Of a stretch of DNA of 64,000 bases, positions 42,896-51,809 are shown piece after piece (the stretch's first letter is position 1; each line of letters opens with the position of its first letter). The DNA comes from Maricaulis maris_C. Lineage in GTDB: Bacteria; Pseudomonadota; Alphaproteobacteria; Caulobacterales; Maricaulaceae. Below the pieces are notes generated by a model. That model did not search any database and was not told the origin of the DNA. It was given only the letters and a program-made list of their open reading frames with translations. The stretch is taken from the NCBI RefSeq assembly GCF_049116555.1, contig NZ_JAGDYT010000025.1, positions 124,001 to 188,000 of the forward strand, written 5' to 3'. The position numbers and the translations under genes are program-made.

Positions 42896-45800
42896 ATGCT
42901 TAAATCAGGAGAGGGGCGCCGTCTGTCGCGCTCCAGGTGGACGCGCGCGCTCATGCTGGGCGGCGCGGTTGCTGCCTTCTCGGCGCCTGCCTTCGCGCAA
43001 GCCCAGGACGAGCCGGACAACGACATTATTGTCGTTCAAGGTATTCGCCAGACAATTCAGACATCGATCGCGACCAAGCGGGATTCCGACACGGTCGTTG
43101 AGGCGCTGTCATCAGATGATATCGGCGACCTGCCGGCGCTATCCATTGGTGAGGCGCTCGAAACCCTGACCAGTGCGACCTCGCATATTGAGCAGGGCGG
43201 CGCGACGGAGATCTCCATTCGTGGTCTCGGTCCCTATCTTGGTTCGACCGTGATCAATGGACGCGAGGCGGCCAATGGCAGTGGTGATCGTTCGGTCAAT
43301 TTCAGCCAGTTTCCGTCCGAGCTGTTCAACTCCCTGGCTGTCTACAAGACCCAGGAAGCCAGCTTCATTGAAGGTGGTGTGTCCGGCCAGATTTCTCTCT
43401 CCACGCTCCGTCCGATCGATTACGGGCGCAGCCGTGTCCAGCTCGAATTGAAGGGTAATTACAATCCCGACAATGCGGACCTGAATTTCAACGAGCAGAA
43501 TATCGGCCACCGCGCGACGCTCAGCTTCGTCGATAGCTGGGAAACCGGCGCGGGCGATTTCGGTCTGTCCTTCGGCTATCAGAGCAATCGCTCCACCAAC
43601 CCGGAGCAGGAAGCGCGGACATCCAGCGGCTTCCGGGATTGCCGTAACGTCATTTCCGGTGATCCCAACAGCGATAACTTCGGCGTCGACAGTCTCGGCG
43701 ACGCGGATCAGAACTGTGATTCCGGCGGCGGCGACCTGGCGCTTGAAGTGGATCCGCTCACCGGCGTAGCGCCGGACGCCAACACGCCCTTCGTTTTTGT
43801 GCCGAGCCAGCGCCACTTCCGTCAGAACATCACCGAAGACCAGCGCGACTCGATCTTCCTCGCGGCGCAGTGGCAGCCGAATGCACGTTGGGACATCAAT
43901 GTCGATTTCCAGCAGTCCGACCGGACCTTCCAGGAGCTTCGCAGCGACCTGACAATTGACGGCAATTCAGTCCTCAATGTCGGTGAATCGGGTGAGATTG
44001 TTCCGCTCTCGGTCAGCCCGACAGGCGCATTCCTTGGCGGCACGACCTATGACGGTGCCGAGGTCAGCTCTCACTTCGCAGAGCGGATCGAGGAATACAC
44101 CGGTTATGGCCTGGCTGCCGAGTATCAGGTGACTGACGCGCTCAGCGTCTCCGCGGATTACTCCTACTCGGAGACCATGCGCCGCGAGAATATCGTCCAG
44201 TCTCGCCTGCGCAGCGACACGGATGGTGATAGCGGTTCCGAAGATGTCTATGTCGGCATCATTGTTGAGGATGACGCCCAGCGCTTCATCTTTGGCAATT
44301 TTGACGTGACCGATCCGGCGAATTTCGATGTGGGTCCGCGAACGCGTGAGGATCTGAACCAGTTCCGCAACAACAGCATCGAAGCCTTCCGTCTCGACTT
44401 CGACTATGCGTGGGATAACGGCTTCATCACCAATGTCCGGGGTGGCATTCGCCAATCCGAACTCGAGTATGACTCCGTGCCGCGGGTTCGCCGCGAGACA
44501 GATGGTGGTCCGCTTGCCGTTGGCGACGGGGCTGCCGCAAGTGCGGCCTGTATGAACAGCGTCTTCCCGGAGAATGACTTCCTTTCGGATGTCGTCGATG
44601 GACCGCTGATCACCAATGTTGACGGTTCGGGCAATGTCATTGACGCCGGTACCGGCAATTCTTACGTGACCTTCGATCCGGTCTGCCTGGCCGAGGCCCT
44701 GCTGGGTCGCTCGATCAGCATTCCTGATGCCAGCGATGTCTTCCTGACGTCCGCTGTAATGGGCACGGGCCAGAATCCGCTTCAAGTCGTGGATGTGGCG
44801 GAAGAGACGATCGCAGCCTATCTCCAGGCTGACTTCATGGGCGATCTCGGCGACATGCCGGTCCGCGGCAATTTCGGTGTTCGCGTCGTCGACACCGAAG
44901 TGACGTCCAACGGGTATCGCGGAGCGCTGACCCTTGATCGCGATGGTGCCAATGTCATCACCGGCATCGGTGTCGACAACAGCAATCTGGTCGAGATCAC
45001 AGCCAATCACAGCTACACGGAAGTTCTGCCGAGCGCGAACCTCGTTGTGGAGCTGAGGGATGATGTCCTGCTTCGTGGTGGCGTCTATCGCGCCCTCTCG
45101 CGGCCGGATCCGTCGGACCTCGGCGTTGGCCGCAGCTTCTCCAGCAGCATCGAAAATGATGGCGGCTCCACCGACGTCGCCGATATCATTGCCCAGGTTA
45201 CGGGTTTCGGAAATCCGGAGCTCGATCCGCTGATGTCCTGGAACTATGATGCGGCGCTCGAGTGGTATCCGAACGAAGACACGATCCTTGCGGTCGGCGT
45301 CTACCACAAGAGCTTCAATGGTGGTTTCCGCAATGTCGGCCAGATCGAGACCTTCTCGGTTGACGGGCAGGACCTGCAGGCAGTTGTGACGACGCAGGAT
45401 GTTGACGGTGAAGAAAGCACGATCTCCGGTTTCGAGATCTCGGCGGCTCACTCCTTCAGCTATCTGCCGGGGGCCTGGAGCGGTCTTGGTGTCCGGTTCG
45501 GCTACAACTACGCCAACTCCGATTTCGAGTTCGAAGATGCCGTCTTCGGTGCGTCTACGATCATCGCGTCTGATGGTACAGCGATCGAGCGTGTTGGTAT
45601 CGTTGCTCCGGCTGATGTTCCGGGTCTGTCCGAGCACGTTGCGTCGGCACAGGTCTACTACAGCATCGGCGATCTCGATCTGCAGGGTGTGTACAAGTAC
45701 CGCAGCTCATACTTCCAGCAGTTCATCTCGACGCCTGGAAATCTGCGCTACATCGACGATCGGGGCATCTTCGAGGCGCGCGCTTCGTACCAGGTCTCCG

Positions 45801-45937
45801 ACTCGGTTCGGGTGAGTGTCGAAGCTCTCAATATCTTCGATGAGCCCAAGGTTCAGTACAATCCGACCGCCGACAACTTTGCGGAAGTCAATGTGTACGG
45901 GCCTCGCATCTATTTCGGGGTGCGTGGACGTTTCTGA
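42896..45937 (+). CDS. TonB-dependent receptor, probable alginate oligosaccharide importer
   Basis: 1013-residue outer-membrane receptor of the proteobacterial TonB-dependent receptor group. Signal peptide to about residue 35 (FSAPAFAQAQ), then a plug domain with DIIVVQGIRQTIQTSIATKR and ISIRGLGPYLGSTVINGREAANGSGDRSVNFSQFPSEL, and a 22-stranded barrel ending in an aromatic residue (YGPRIYFGVRGRF). The N-terminal VQGIRQ...TKRDSDTVVEAL resembles the TonB-box/plug start of carbohydrate receptors. The ATG at 42896 has AAGGGGAG upstream. Its position beside the alginate operon suggests it imports alginate oligomers. Confidence 0.87.
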   Translation: MLKSGEGRRLSRSRWTRALMLGGAVAAFSAPAFAQAQDEPDNDIIVVQGIRQTIQTSIATKRDSDTVVEALSSDDIGDLPALSIGEALETLTSATSHIEQGGATEISIRGLGPYLGSTVINGREAANGSGDRSVNFSQFPSELFNSLAVYKTQEASFIEGGVSGQISLSTLRPIDYGRSRVQLELKGNYNPDNADLNFNEQNIGHRATLSFVDSWETGAGDFGLSFGYQSNRSTNPEQEARTSSGFRDCRNVISGDPNSDNFGVDSLGDADQNCDSGGGDLALEVDPLTGVAPDANTPFVFVPSQRHFRQNITEDQRDSIFLAAQWQPNARWDINVDFQQSDRTFQELRSDLTIDGNSVLNVGESGEIVPLSVSPTGAFLGGTTYDGAEVSSHFAERIEEYTGYGLAAEYQVTDALSVSADYSYSETMRRENIVQSRLRSDTDGDSGSEDVYVGIIVEDDAQRFIFGNFDVTDPANFDVGPRTREDLNQFRNNSIEAFRLDFDYAWDNGFITNVRGGIRQSELEYDSVPRVRRETDGGPLAVGDGAAASAACMNSVFPENDFLSDVVDGPLITNVDGSGNVIDAGTGNSYVTFDPVCLAEALLGRSISIPDASDVFLTSAVMGTGQNPLQVVDVAEETIAAYLQADFMGDLGDMPVRGNFGVRVVDTEVTSNGYRGALTLDRDGANVITGIGVDNSNLVEITANHSYTEVLPSANLVVELRDDVLLRGGVYRALSRPDPSDLGVGRSFSSSIENDGGSTDVADIIAQVTGFGNPELDPLMSWNYDAALEWYPNEDTILAVGVYHKSFNGGFRNVGQIETFSVDGQDLQAVVTTQDVDGEESTISGFEISAAHSFSYLPGAWSGLGVRFGYNYANSDFEFEDAVFGASTIIASDGTAIERVGIVAPADVPGLSEHVASAQVYYSIGDLDLQGVYKYRSSYFQQFISTPGNLRYIDDRGIFEARASYQVSDSVRVSVEALNIFDEPKVQYNPTADNFAEVNVYGPRIYFGVRGRF

Positions 45938-45994
45938 TCCACGTCTCTTTCCCATACCTCCATACCCTTACCCTAAAGGGAACTTCGGCGTCTC

Positions 45995-46021
45995 CTGGTG
46001 CCTGGCTCGTCCAGGCACCAG
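45995..46021 (+). terminator. Stem-loop downstream of the TonB receptor
   Basis: A perfect 11-base-pair stem (CTGGTGCCTGG with CCAGGCACCAG, loop CTCGT) lies 58 bases past the receptor stop. There is no T run after it, so it may stabilise the mRNA 3' end or act with Rho. Confidence 0.5.
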
Positions 46022-46065
46022 CGGGGCGCCGCCTTGTTCTTGGAGATGGCCTGGAAAGTTTGTAG

Positions 46066-46083
46066 ACCAATTGCGATAATGGT
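46066..46083. promoter_or_regulatory. Candidate operator upstream of the GntR regulator
   Basis: Imperfect palindrome ACCAAT-N8-TGGT (the 18-mer from ACCA to TGGT, with inner bases partly symmetric), 66 bases before the regulator start. It carries the same ACCAAT half-site as the receptor promoter and the PL6 leader, so the regulator may control itself. Confidence 0.5.
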
Positions 46084-46148
46084 ATAGTTTTCGTAGGGCT
46101 ATAAGATCGGCCCGATTCTCGAGAATGATCAGAACGGGCTTAGGCAAA

Positions 46149-46910
46149 ATGACGACAGACAAGCGCCTCTATAATCAGATTGCGCGCCGGATCACGGCGA
46201 TGATCGATGAGGGTAAGTTTCCGCCGGGCAGCCGCCTGCCGGGGGAACGGGACCTGGCCGTCCAGCTCGGCGTAAGCCGGGTGACAGTACGCGAGGCGCA
46301 GATTGCATTGCAGGCCCAGGGCCGGATTGAAGTGCGCACCGGATCGGGCGCGAAAGTGTTGCCGGCAAAGCCTTCCAGTGACGCCTTGCCGACTATCGAG
46401 GCTTTCGAGCTGACCCAGGCAAGGACAATGATCGAGAGCGAGGCGGCCGCCCTGGCAGCCACGATGATTACCGATGACGAGCTCGAGAAACTCGATCAGC
46501 TGGTATCCAAGATGTCGGATGACAGCGAGAATGACGAAGCGCTGCATCAGGATGCCGATCGCGAGTTTCACCTGACGATCGCGCGCGCTTCGAAGAATGC
46601 CGCCATCATCGACATGATCGAGCGGCTTTGGCGTTTCCGCACCGAAATCGATGAAATCCGAACCGCATACGATTCAATCTGCGGAATATCGCCGGACATG
46701 CGCCTGTCGGAGCACCGCGATATTGCGCTCGCCCTGCGAGAACGGGACCCGGATAAGGCCCGGTCCGCGATGCGCCGGCACTTCGCCTGCATCGTCGAGG
46801 CAATGCTGAATACTGCGGAGCAGATGGCAATCGAGGAGGCGCGCCGCCGGACCAGTGAGGCGCGCGAGCGTTATCTCGGCAATGGCGAAACTGCCCCGCA
46901 AACCGCATAG
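46149..46910 (+). CDS. FadR-type GntR transcriptional regulator of the alginate locus
   Basis: 253-residue regulator: N-terminal winged helix (MTTDKRLYNQIARRITAMIDEGKFPPGSRLPGERDLAVQLGVSRVTVREAQIALQAQGRIEVRTGSGAKV, roughly 1-72) and C-terminal FCD effector domain (about 85-235, with FELTQARTMIESEAAALAA, DREFHLTIARASKNAAIIDMIERLW and SEHRDIALALRERDPDKARSAMRRHF). FCD domains bind sugar acids; the likely inducer here is an alginate-derived keto sugar. It starts at ATG 46149; an upstream ATG at 46125 is possible. The stop is directly followed by an ACCAAT half-site of the operon leader. Confidence 0.88.
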   Translation: MTTDKRLYNQIARRITAMIDEGKFPPGSRLPGERDLAVQLGVSRVTVREAQIALQAQGRIEVRTGSGAKVLPAKPSSDALPTIEAFELTQARTMIESEAAALAATMITDDELEKLDQLVSKMSDDSENDEALHQDADREFHLTIARASKNAAIIDMIERLWRFRTEIDEIRTAYDSICGISPDMRLSEHRDIALALRERDPDKARSAMRRHFACIVEAMLNTAEQMAIEEARRRTSEARERYLGNGETAPQTA

Positions 46911-46944
46911 ACCAATTTACTAGTCCGTTTCTTACAAATTGGAC
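46910..46944. promoter_or_regulatory. Candidate operator upstream of the PL6-PL17 operon
   Basis: Inverted repeat GACCAATTT (46910-46918) and AAATTGGAC (46936-46944, one mismatch), separated by 17 bases and located about 80 bases before the PL6 start. It shares the ACCAAT core with the sites at the receptor and at the regulator. The arms are about two helical turns apart, which would suit two half-sites on the same face. Confidence 0.55.
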
Positions 46945-47025
46945 TGTGAAATATGTTGTCCGCTTCCATCTGAGTGGTTATGCTCCTGACTGACGCTTCA
47001 CTAAAAGAAGCGAGTTGGAGGATGC

Positions 47026-49251
47026 ATGACTCGGAAACGATCCAATGGGCCGCGGATATTGCGCGGCGCTGTAGCCTTGCTGGTCGCAGTTTTTGTCTGG
47101 TTGCCCGGTATCGCGTCCGCATCAGACTTCCTGGTTACGGACCAGCAGGGCTATCAAGCAGCCCTGGAGCGGGCCGAGCCTGGCGACCGCATCGTGCTCG
47201 CCAATGGCGTCTGGGAAGACTTCGAAATCGTGTTCGAGGCGACGGGTACGGCGGATGCGCCGATCTACCTGATGGCCGAAACGCCAGGCGATGTCGTGCT
47301 GACTGGTCAGTCCAATTTGCGGATCGGCGGCGAGCATCTGGTTGTATGGGGGCTCACCTTCCGTGACGGCTATTCGCCGACCAGCGAAGTGATTTCCTTC
47401 CGCCGCGACAGTCAAACCCTGGCGAACCATACGCGCCTGGTTGAGACGGTGATCGAGAATTACAACCAGCCTGACCGCGAGACCCAGGATTCCTGGGTGG
47501 TTGTCTATGGCCGGGAGAACCGGATCGACCGCAATGCCTTTGTCGGCAAGACCAATCGCGGGCCGACCATGGTGGTGCGCCTCAACTCTGAAGGCAGCCA
47601 GAACAATAACCATGTGATCGAGCACAATTATTTCGGTCCGCGGGCGCCCCTCGGTGGCAATGGCGGCGAAACCTTGCGGATTGGCGTCAGTGCCTATTCG
47701 CGGATCAATTCGGGCACCATTGTCCGACAGAATTATTTTGACCGGTGCGATGGCGAGGTCGAAATCATCTCGATCAAGTCCGAAGGCAATCTGATTACCG
47801 AGAATGTCTTCTACGAGTCGCGTGGCTCCGTCGTCTTCCGGCATGGAGGGCGCAATGAGGTTTCGCGAAACGTCTTCTTTGGCAATGGCGTTCCGGATAC
47901 CGGCGGCATTCGCGTCATCAATGACAACCAGGTGGTTCGCGACAACTATCTGGAGGGGCTGCGCGGCCGAAAATTCCTTGGCGCGCTTGTGGTCATGAAT
48001 GGTGTGCCGAACTCACCGGAAAATCGCTACCATCAAGTGGACGGCGCCCTGATCAGCAATAACAGCTTCGTAGACGTTCTCGAGTTGGGTTTTGCGGTTG
48101 GCAGCGATGAAGAGCGCAGCGCTGTTCCGATCAATAGCGAGATGACCGCCAATATCCTGTTGTCGGATGAAAGCGAGCCGGTTGCCATTTTCGATGACGT
48201 CTCCGGCATCAGCTTCTCCGGCAATATATCCAATAATCGCCGTTTCGACGTGATTGGCTCAACGGCTGTGGCCGGCTTCAGTCTCGCGCGTGCCGAGAAT
48301 GGCCTGGTCTATATGCAGGGTGACGCCGTCGATGGCGCCGTGGGGGCGCCCCGCGACCTGCAGCCCGTGGCCCGCAGTGCGACGGGGCCGCGATATTATG
48401 AAAAGCCGTCTCAGGGCACGATCACTGGAGATGTGATCGAGGTTGAGGCGAGCGAAGCCGCGCTTCTGCAGGCTGTCGCTGATGCCGAGCCGGGCGACAC
48501 AATCCTTGTCGGCCCCGGTGAAATCGCAATTTCATCACCGATCGAAATCGCCACCCCCGTTGCGATCGCGGGTTCGGAGGGCGTGCACATAATGTCTGCG
48601 AGCGACGGGCTCTTTCGTCTCCTAGCCGGTGCGGATCTGACGCTTCGCAATGTGACCCTGCATCAAGCCAGCGCAGATACGGCTTTGATCCATGCCGCGG
48701 GCGAGCAATATCGCGGCGCCTATCGCCTGAACATTGAAGATGTGGCCCTGACAACTGACCGCGTCGACAGTGTCGGTCCGCTCCTCGGAGCCGACCAGGC
48801 GACCTTTGCCCAGATTGTGACGATCGCGCGTTTGCACGTCGCAGACTGGCCCGGATCGATCATAGATCTCAGCGGCGACGGTCTTGATGGCTGGTATCTC
48901 GCCGATGAGGTCCGCATTGAGGACAGCCACTTTTCCGGGCTCGCTGACGGATTCGGCCGCTTCGGTCGCGAAGGTCGCGACGAGAGCACATTCGGCCCGC
49001 GCTTCAGCCTTACCGGATCTCGCCTGGAGGCGGTGGCAGAAGGCGGTGTCGCCCTCGACCTGAACGGTATTGATCAGTTGCATGTAACCGACAACCGGAT
49101 CGTCGCATCCGGATCATTTGAGATCCGTCGCCGGGTGCTTGGCTGGCCTTTCGAAATCGGTGCCAATGATGTTGATGACACTGTCAGCCTGACCTTGCGC
49201 GGCGTTGACGGAGAGCCAGTGGACGCGACCCTCGCGGGGGGCGCTCAATGA
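47026..49251 (+). CDS. Alginate lyase, polysaccharide lyase family 6
   Basis: 741-residue secreted enzyme (signal cleaved near residue 32, GIASASD). The N-terminal right-handed beta-helix shows the PL6 catalytic pair: Lys251 in ISIKSEGN and Arg272 in VVFRHGGRN, spaced 21 residues apart as in the Lys/Arg pair of the two-domain PL6 alginate lyase AlyGC. ENYFGPRAPLGGNGGETLRIG-type calcium/substrate region precedes it (about 200-225). A second beta-helical domain follows from about residue 450. It cleaves alginate by beta-elimination. The ribosome-binding site GGAGG lies 4 bases before ATG 47026. The stop overlaps the next gene (ATGA). Confidence 0.92.
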   Translation: MTRKRSNGPRILRGAVALLVAVFVWLPGIASASDFLVTDQQGYQAALERAEPGDRIVLANGVWEDFEIVFEATGTADAPIYLMAETPGDVVLTGQSNLRIGGEHLVVWGLTFRDGYSPTSEVISFRRDSQTLANHTRLVETVIENYNQPDRETQDSWVVVYGRENRIDRNAFVGKTNRGPTMVVRLNSEGSQNNNHVIEHNYFGPRAPLGGNGGETLRIGVSAYSRINSGTIVRQNYFDRCDGEVEIISIKSEGNLITENVFYESRGSVVFRHGGRNEVSRNVFFGNGVPDTGGIRVINDNQVVRDNYLEGLRGRKFLGALVVMNGVPNSPENRYHQVDGALISNNSFVDVLELGFAVGSDEERSAVPINSEMTANILLSDESEPVAIFDDVSGISFSGNISNNRRFDVIGSTAVAGFSLARAENGLVYMQGDAVDGAVGAPRDLQPVARSATGPRYYEKPSQGTITGDVIEVEASEAALLQAVADAEPGDTILVGPGEIAISSPIEIATPVAIAGSEGVHIMSASDGLFRLLAGADLTLRNVTLHQASADTALIHAAGEQYRGAYRLNIEDVALTTDRVDSVGPLLGADQATFAQIVTIARLHVADWPGSIIDLSGDGLDGWYLADEVRIEDSHFSGLADGFGRFGREGRDESTFGPRFSLTGSRLEAVAEGGVALDLNGIDQLHVTDNRIVASGSFEIRRRVLGWPFEIGANDVDDTVSLTLRGVDGEPVDATLAGGAQ

Positions 49252-51413
49252 TCCGCGCCACCTGCCTCGCCGCGGCATTGATGGGGGCGACCGCCTGTGC
49301 GTCAGCTCAGCCCAACCTCATTCTCACCGAGGCTGGCGTGGATGCTTTTCGGGGGGCGGACACGATGCCGGCTCTCGTTGCGCGCGCCCACGATGCTGCC
49401 GTCACGCGGGTCGAGGCCAGTCTCGAGGCGGGCCTTGTCGTGCCGGTGCCGGTCGATCCGGGCGGCGGGTATTCGCATGAGCGGCACAAGGAAAACTACA
49501 AGATCATCCATGACGCCGGACTGCTCTTCCAGCTGACCGGGGACCGGCGCTATCTGGAGCATGCCGAGGCCTATTTGCTGGCCTATGCCGACATGTACGG
49601 GGATTTGCCCCTGCATCCGGAGCGTCGGAACCAGGCGCCGGGACGCCTGTTCTGGCAGAGCCTCAATGAGGCGGTGTGGCTCGTCTACTCGATCCAGGGG
49701 TATGACGCGATCCGTGATGACCTGTCCGAGGAGTCGCGGGACAGGATCGAGACCGCCCTGTTACGGCCGATGGCGGAATTCCTTTCCACCGACTCACCCC
49801 AGACTTTCCAGCGCATCCACAATCACGGGACCTGGGCTGCTGCGGCGGTGGGCATGACCGGTTACGCGCTCGATGACGACCATCTCGTCGAGCGCGCGCT
49901 CCTGGGTCTCGAGCTGGACGGCAATGCCGGCTTCCTGGCCCAGCTCGACCAGCTCTTCTCACCCGACGGCTACTATACCGAGGGCCCCTATTATCAGCGC
50001 TACGCACTGATGCCCTTCGTCCTTTTCGGACAGGCGGTCCAGAATAATGAACCCGAGCGGGGCATCTTCGAGTATCGCGACGGCATCCTGCTGAATGCCA
50101 TCATGGCGACCATCCAGCAGAGCTATGCCGGGCTGTTCTTCCCGATCAATGACGCGATCCGCGAGAAAGGTCTCGATACGGTTGAGGTCGTCTATGGCGT
50201 TGCCGCAGCCTATGGGCTGACCGGCGATGCAGGCCTCCTTTCGATCGCGGAACAGCAAGGCACGACGGTTCTTACCGGTGGTGGTTTTGCGGTTGCGACC
50301 GATCTGGCGGCCGGGATGGCCACGCCCTTCGAGTTCGACACCCGCCTGCTTCGCGACGGGCCCGATGGCGATCAGGGCGGTCTGGCGATCCTGCGCATGG
50401 GCGAGGGCGAACTGGCCCAGACGCTTGTCGCCAAGCATACGGGCCAGGGCATGGGGCATGGCCATTTCGACAAGCTGTCGCTCATTCTCTACGACGGCGG
50501 ACAGGAAATACTGACCGATTATGGCGCGGCGCGCTTCCTCAATGTGCCATCGAAGGATGGCGGCCGATACCTGCCCGAGAATACCAGCTGGGCGCGCCAG
50601 ACGATTGCCCACAATACGGTGGTCCTCAACGCGACCAGTCATCATGATGGCGATTGGCGACGGGGCCAGGAAAGCTGGCCCAGCATTGCCCTGTTTGAGC
50701 AGCAGGATGGCGTCAATGTGGTGTCAGCCAGCATTGATGATGCCTATCCGGGTGCCACGCTCGCGCGCACCACATTTCAGGTCCGCACGTCGGGCACAGC
50801 CGGCCCGCTGGTCGTTGACGTGTTCGATGTCGAGGCGCCTGAAGCATCGCAGATCGACCTTCCGACCTATTTCAACGGCCAGATAACCGACTTCGATGTC
50901 AATCTCGCGCGCAATGCCGGCCAGCAGTCGGCCCTGGGGCCGGAAAACGGCTATCAGCACTTGTGGGTTGAAGCCGAGGGCGTCTCGGAAACCGGCGCCG
51001 CCCGGTTCACCTGGCTGACCGAGAACCGTTTCTACACCTATCACGCGCTTGTCAGCGAGCCTGTCGAGGCCCGGATTGTCCGCACCGGTGCCAATGATCC
51101 CGACTTCAACCTTCGCTCACAGCAGGGAATTCTTCTGCGGGTGCCAAGTGCGGAGCAAGCCCGCTTCATCTCCGTCATCGAGCCTCACGGTCTCTATGAC
51201 CCGGCCCAGGAGGTGACCGTCGCGAGCGAGAGTGGAATCGATACTGTCCGCACCGTCGAAGGCGACACCGCAACCCTCATCCAGATTGTGTTTAGTACCG
51301 GCCAACAGCTCAATGTTGGTCTTTCCCATGATCTCCACTCTGGAGCTCACACGATAAGCGCCGACGGCCACCTCTATGAGTGGACCGGGGCCTACAATAT
51401 TTTCCGGGAGTGA
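49248..51413 (+). CDS. Oligoalginate lyase, polysaccharide lyase family 17
   Basis: 721-residue exolytic lyase releasing unsaturated monouronates from alginate oligomers. It has a signal peptide or lipoprotein signal (MGATACASAQ), an alpha/alpha toroid with GGGYSHERHKENYK, IHNHGTW (Asn192-His193) and EGPYYQRYA (Tyr249), and a C-terminal heparinase II/III-like beta-sandwich with GMGHGHFDKLSLILYDGGQEILTDYGAARF (His404/406, Tyr425). These match, in order and spacing, the catalytic residues reported for the PL17 enzyme Alg17c. Four-base overlap with the PL6 gene; the cupin gene begins 3 bases after its stop. Confidence 0.93.
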   Translation: MIRATCLAAALMGATACASAQPNLILTEAGVDAFRGADTMPALVARAHDAAVTRVEASLEAGLVVPVPVDPGGGYSHERHKENYKIIHDAGLLFQLTGDRRYLEHAEAYLLAYADMYGDLPLHPERRNQAPGRLFWQSLNEAVWLVYSIQGYDAIRDDLSEESRDRIETALLRPMAEFLSTDSPQTFQRIHNHGTWAAAAVGMTGYALDDDHLVERALLGLELDGNAGFLAQLDQLFSPDGYYTEGPYYQRYALMPFVLFGQAVQNNEPERGIFEYRDGILLNAIMATIQQSYAGLFFPINDAIREKGLDTVEVVYGVAAAYGLTGDAGLLSIAEQQGTTVLTGGGFAVATDLAAGMATPFEFDTRLLRDGPDGDQGGLAILRMGEGELAQTLVAKHTGQGMGHGHFDKLSLILYDGGQEILTDYGAARFLNVPSKDGGRYLPENTSWARQTIAHNTVVLNATSHHDGDWRRGQESWPSIALFEQQDGVNVVSASIDDAYPGATLARTTFQVRTSGTAGPLVVDVFDVEAPEASQIDLPTYFNGQITDFDVNLARNAGQQSALGPENGYQHLWVEAEGVSETGAARFTWLTENRFYTYHALVSEPVEARIVRTGANDPDFNLRSQQGILLRVPSAEQARFISVIEPHGLYDPAQEVTVASESGIDTVRTVEGDTATLIQIVFSTGQQLNVGLSHDLHSGAHTISADGHLYEWTGAYNIFRE

Positions 51414-51416
51414 AAC

Positions 51417-51809
51417 ATGCCGTCAGCACAAGCAGGGGCGGTCCGTCGGACCGTCGACGACGAACCGCCCAACTTCATAAAGGCCGATCCGAAGGGTGCC
51501 GAGCAGGTCGCGCCGGGCATCCGGCGTCAATTGTTGGGGTATGGCGATGACCTCATGGGCGCGCGCGTCTGGTTCGCCCGTGGTGCCGTTGGCGAGGTGC
51601 ACACGCACCCGCACACGCAGATGTCCTACGTCGAATCCGGTGCTTTCAAGGTCGAGATCGGCGATCAGGAACAGGTGCTGACAGCAGGGGACAGCTTCTT
51701 TGTGCCGTCCGAAAGCCCACATGGCGCGGTCTGCCTTGAAGCCGGTGTCCTGATTGATGTGTTCTCGCCTTCACGGGAAGACTTCCTGCCGTCGCGGGGG
51801 AGTGTCTGA
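51417..51809 (+). CDS. KdgF-like cupin, unsaturated uronate ring-opening protein
   Basis: 130-residue single-domain cupin with metal-binding pattern VGEVHTHPHTQMSYVESGAFKVEIGD (two His plus Gln/Glu) and second motif GDSFFVPSESPHGAVCLEAGVLID. KdgF cupins convert the cyclic unsaturated uronate released by PL17 lyases into linear keto sugar, a step that is otherwise slow. Position directly after the PL17 gene and before the transporter fits this role. The stop overlaps the transporter start (TGATG). Confidence 0.85.
   Translation: MPSAQAGAVRRTVDDEPPNFIKADPKGAEQVAPGIRRQLLGYGDDLMGARVWFARGAVGEVHTHPHTQMSYVESGAFKVEIGDQEQVLTAGDSFFVPSESPHGAVCLEAGVLIDVFSPSREDFLPSRGSV

Noticed and set aside
43139..45637. 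Long minus-strand frames inside the TonB receptor gene
   Set aside because: They are shadow frames caused by codon bias; the receptor frame has a full plug and barrel and an aromatic C-terminus.
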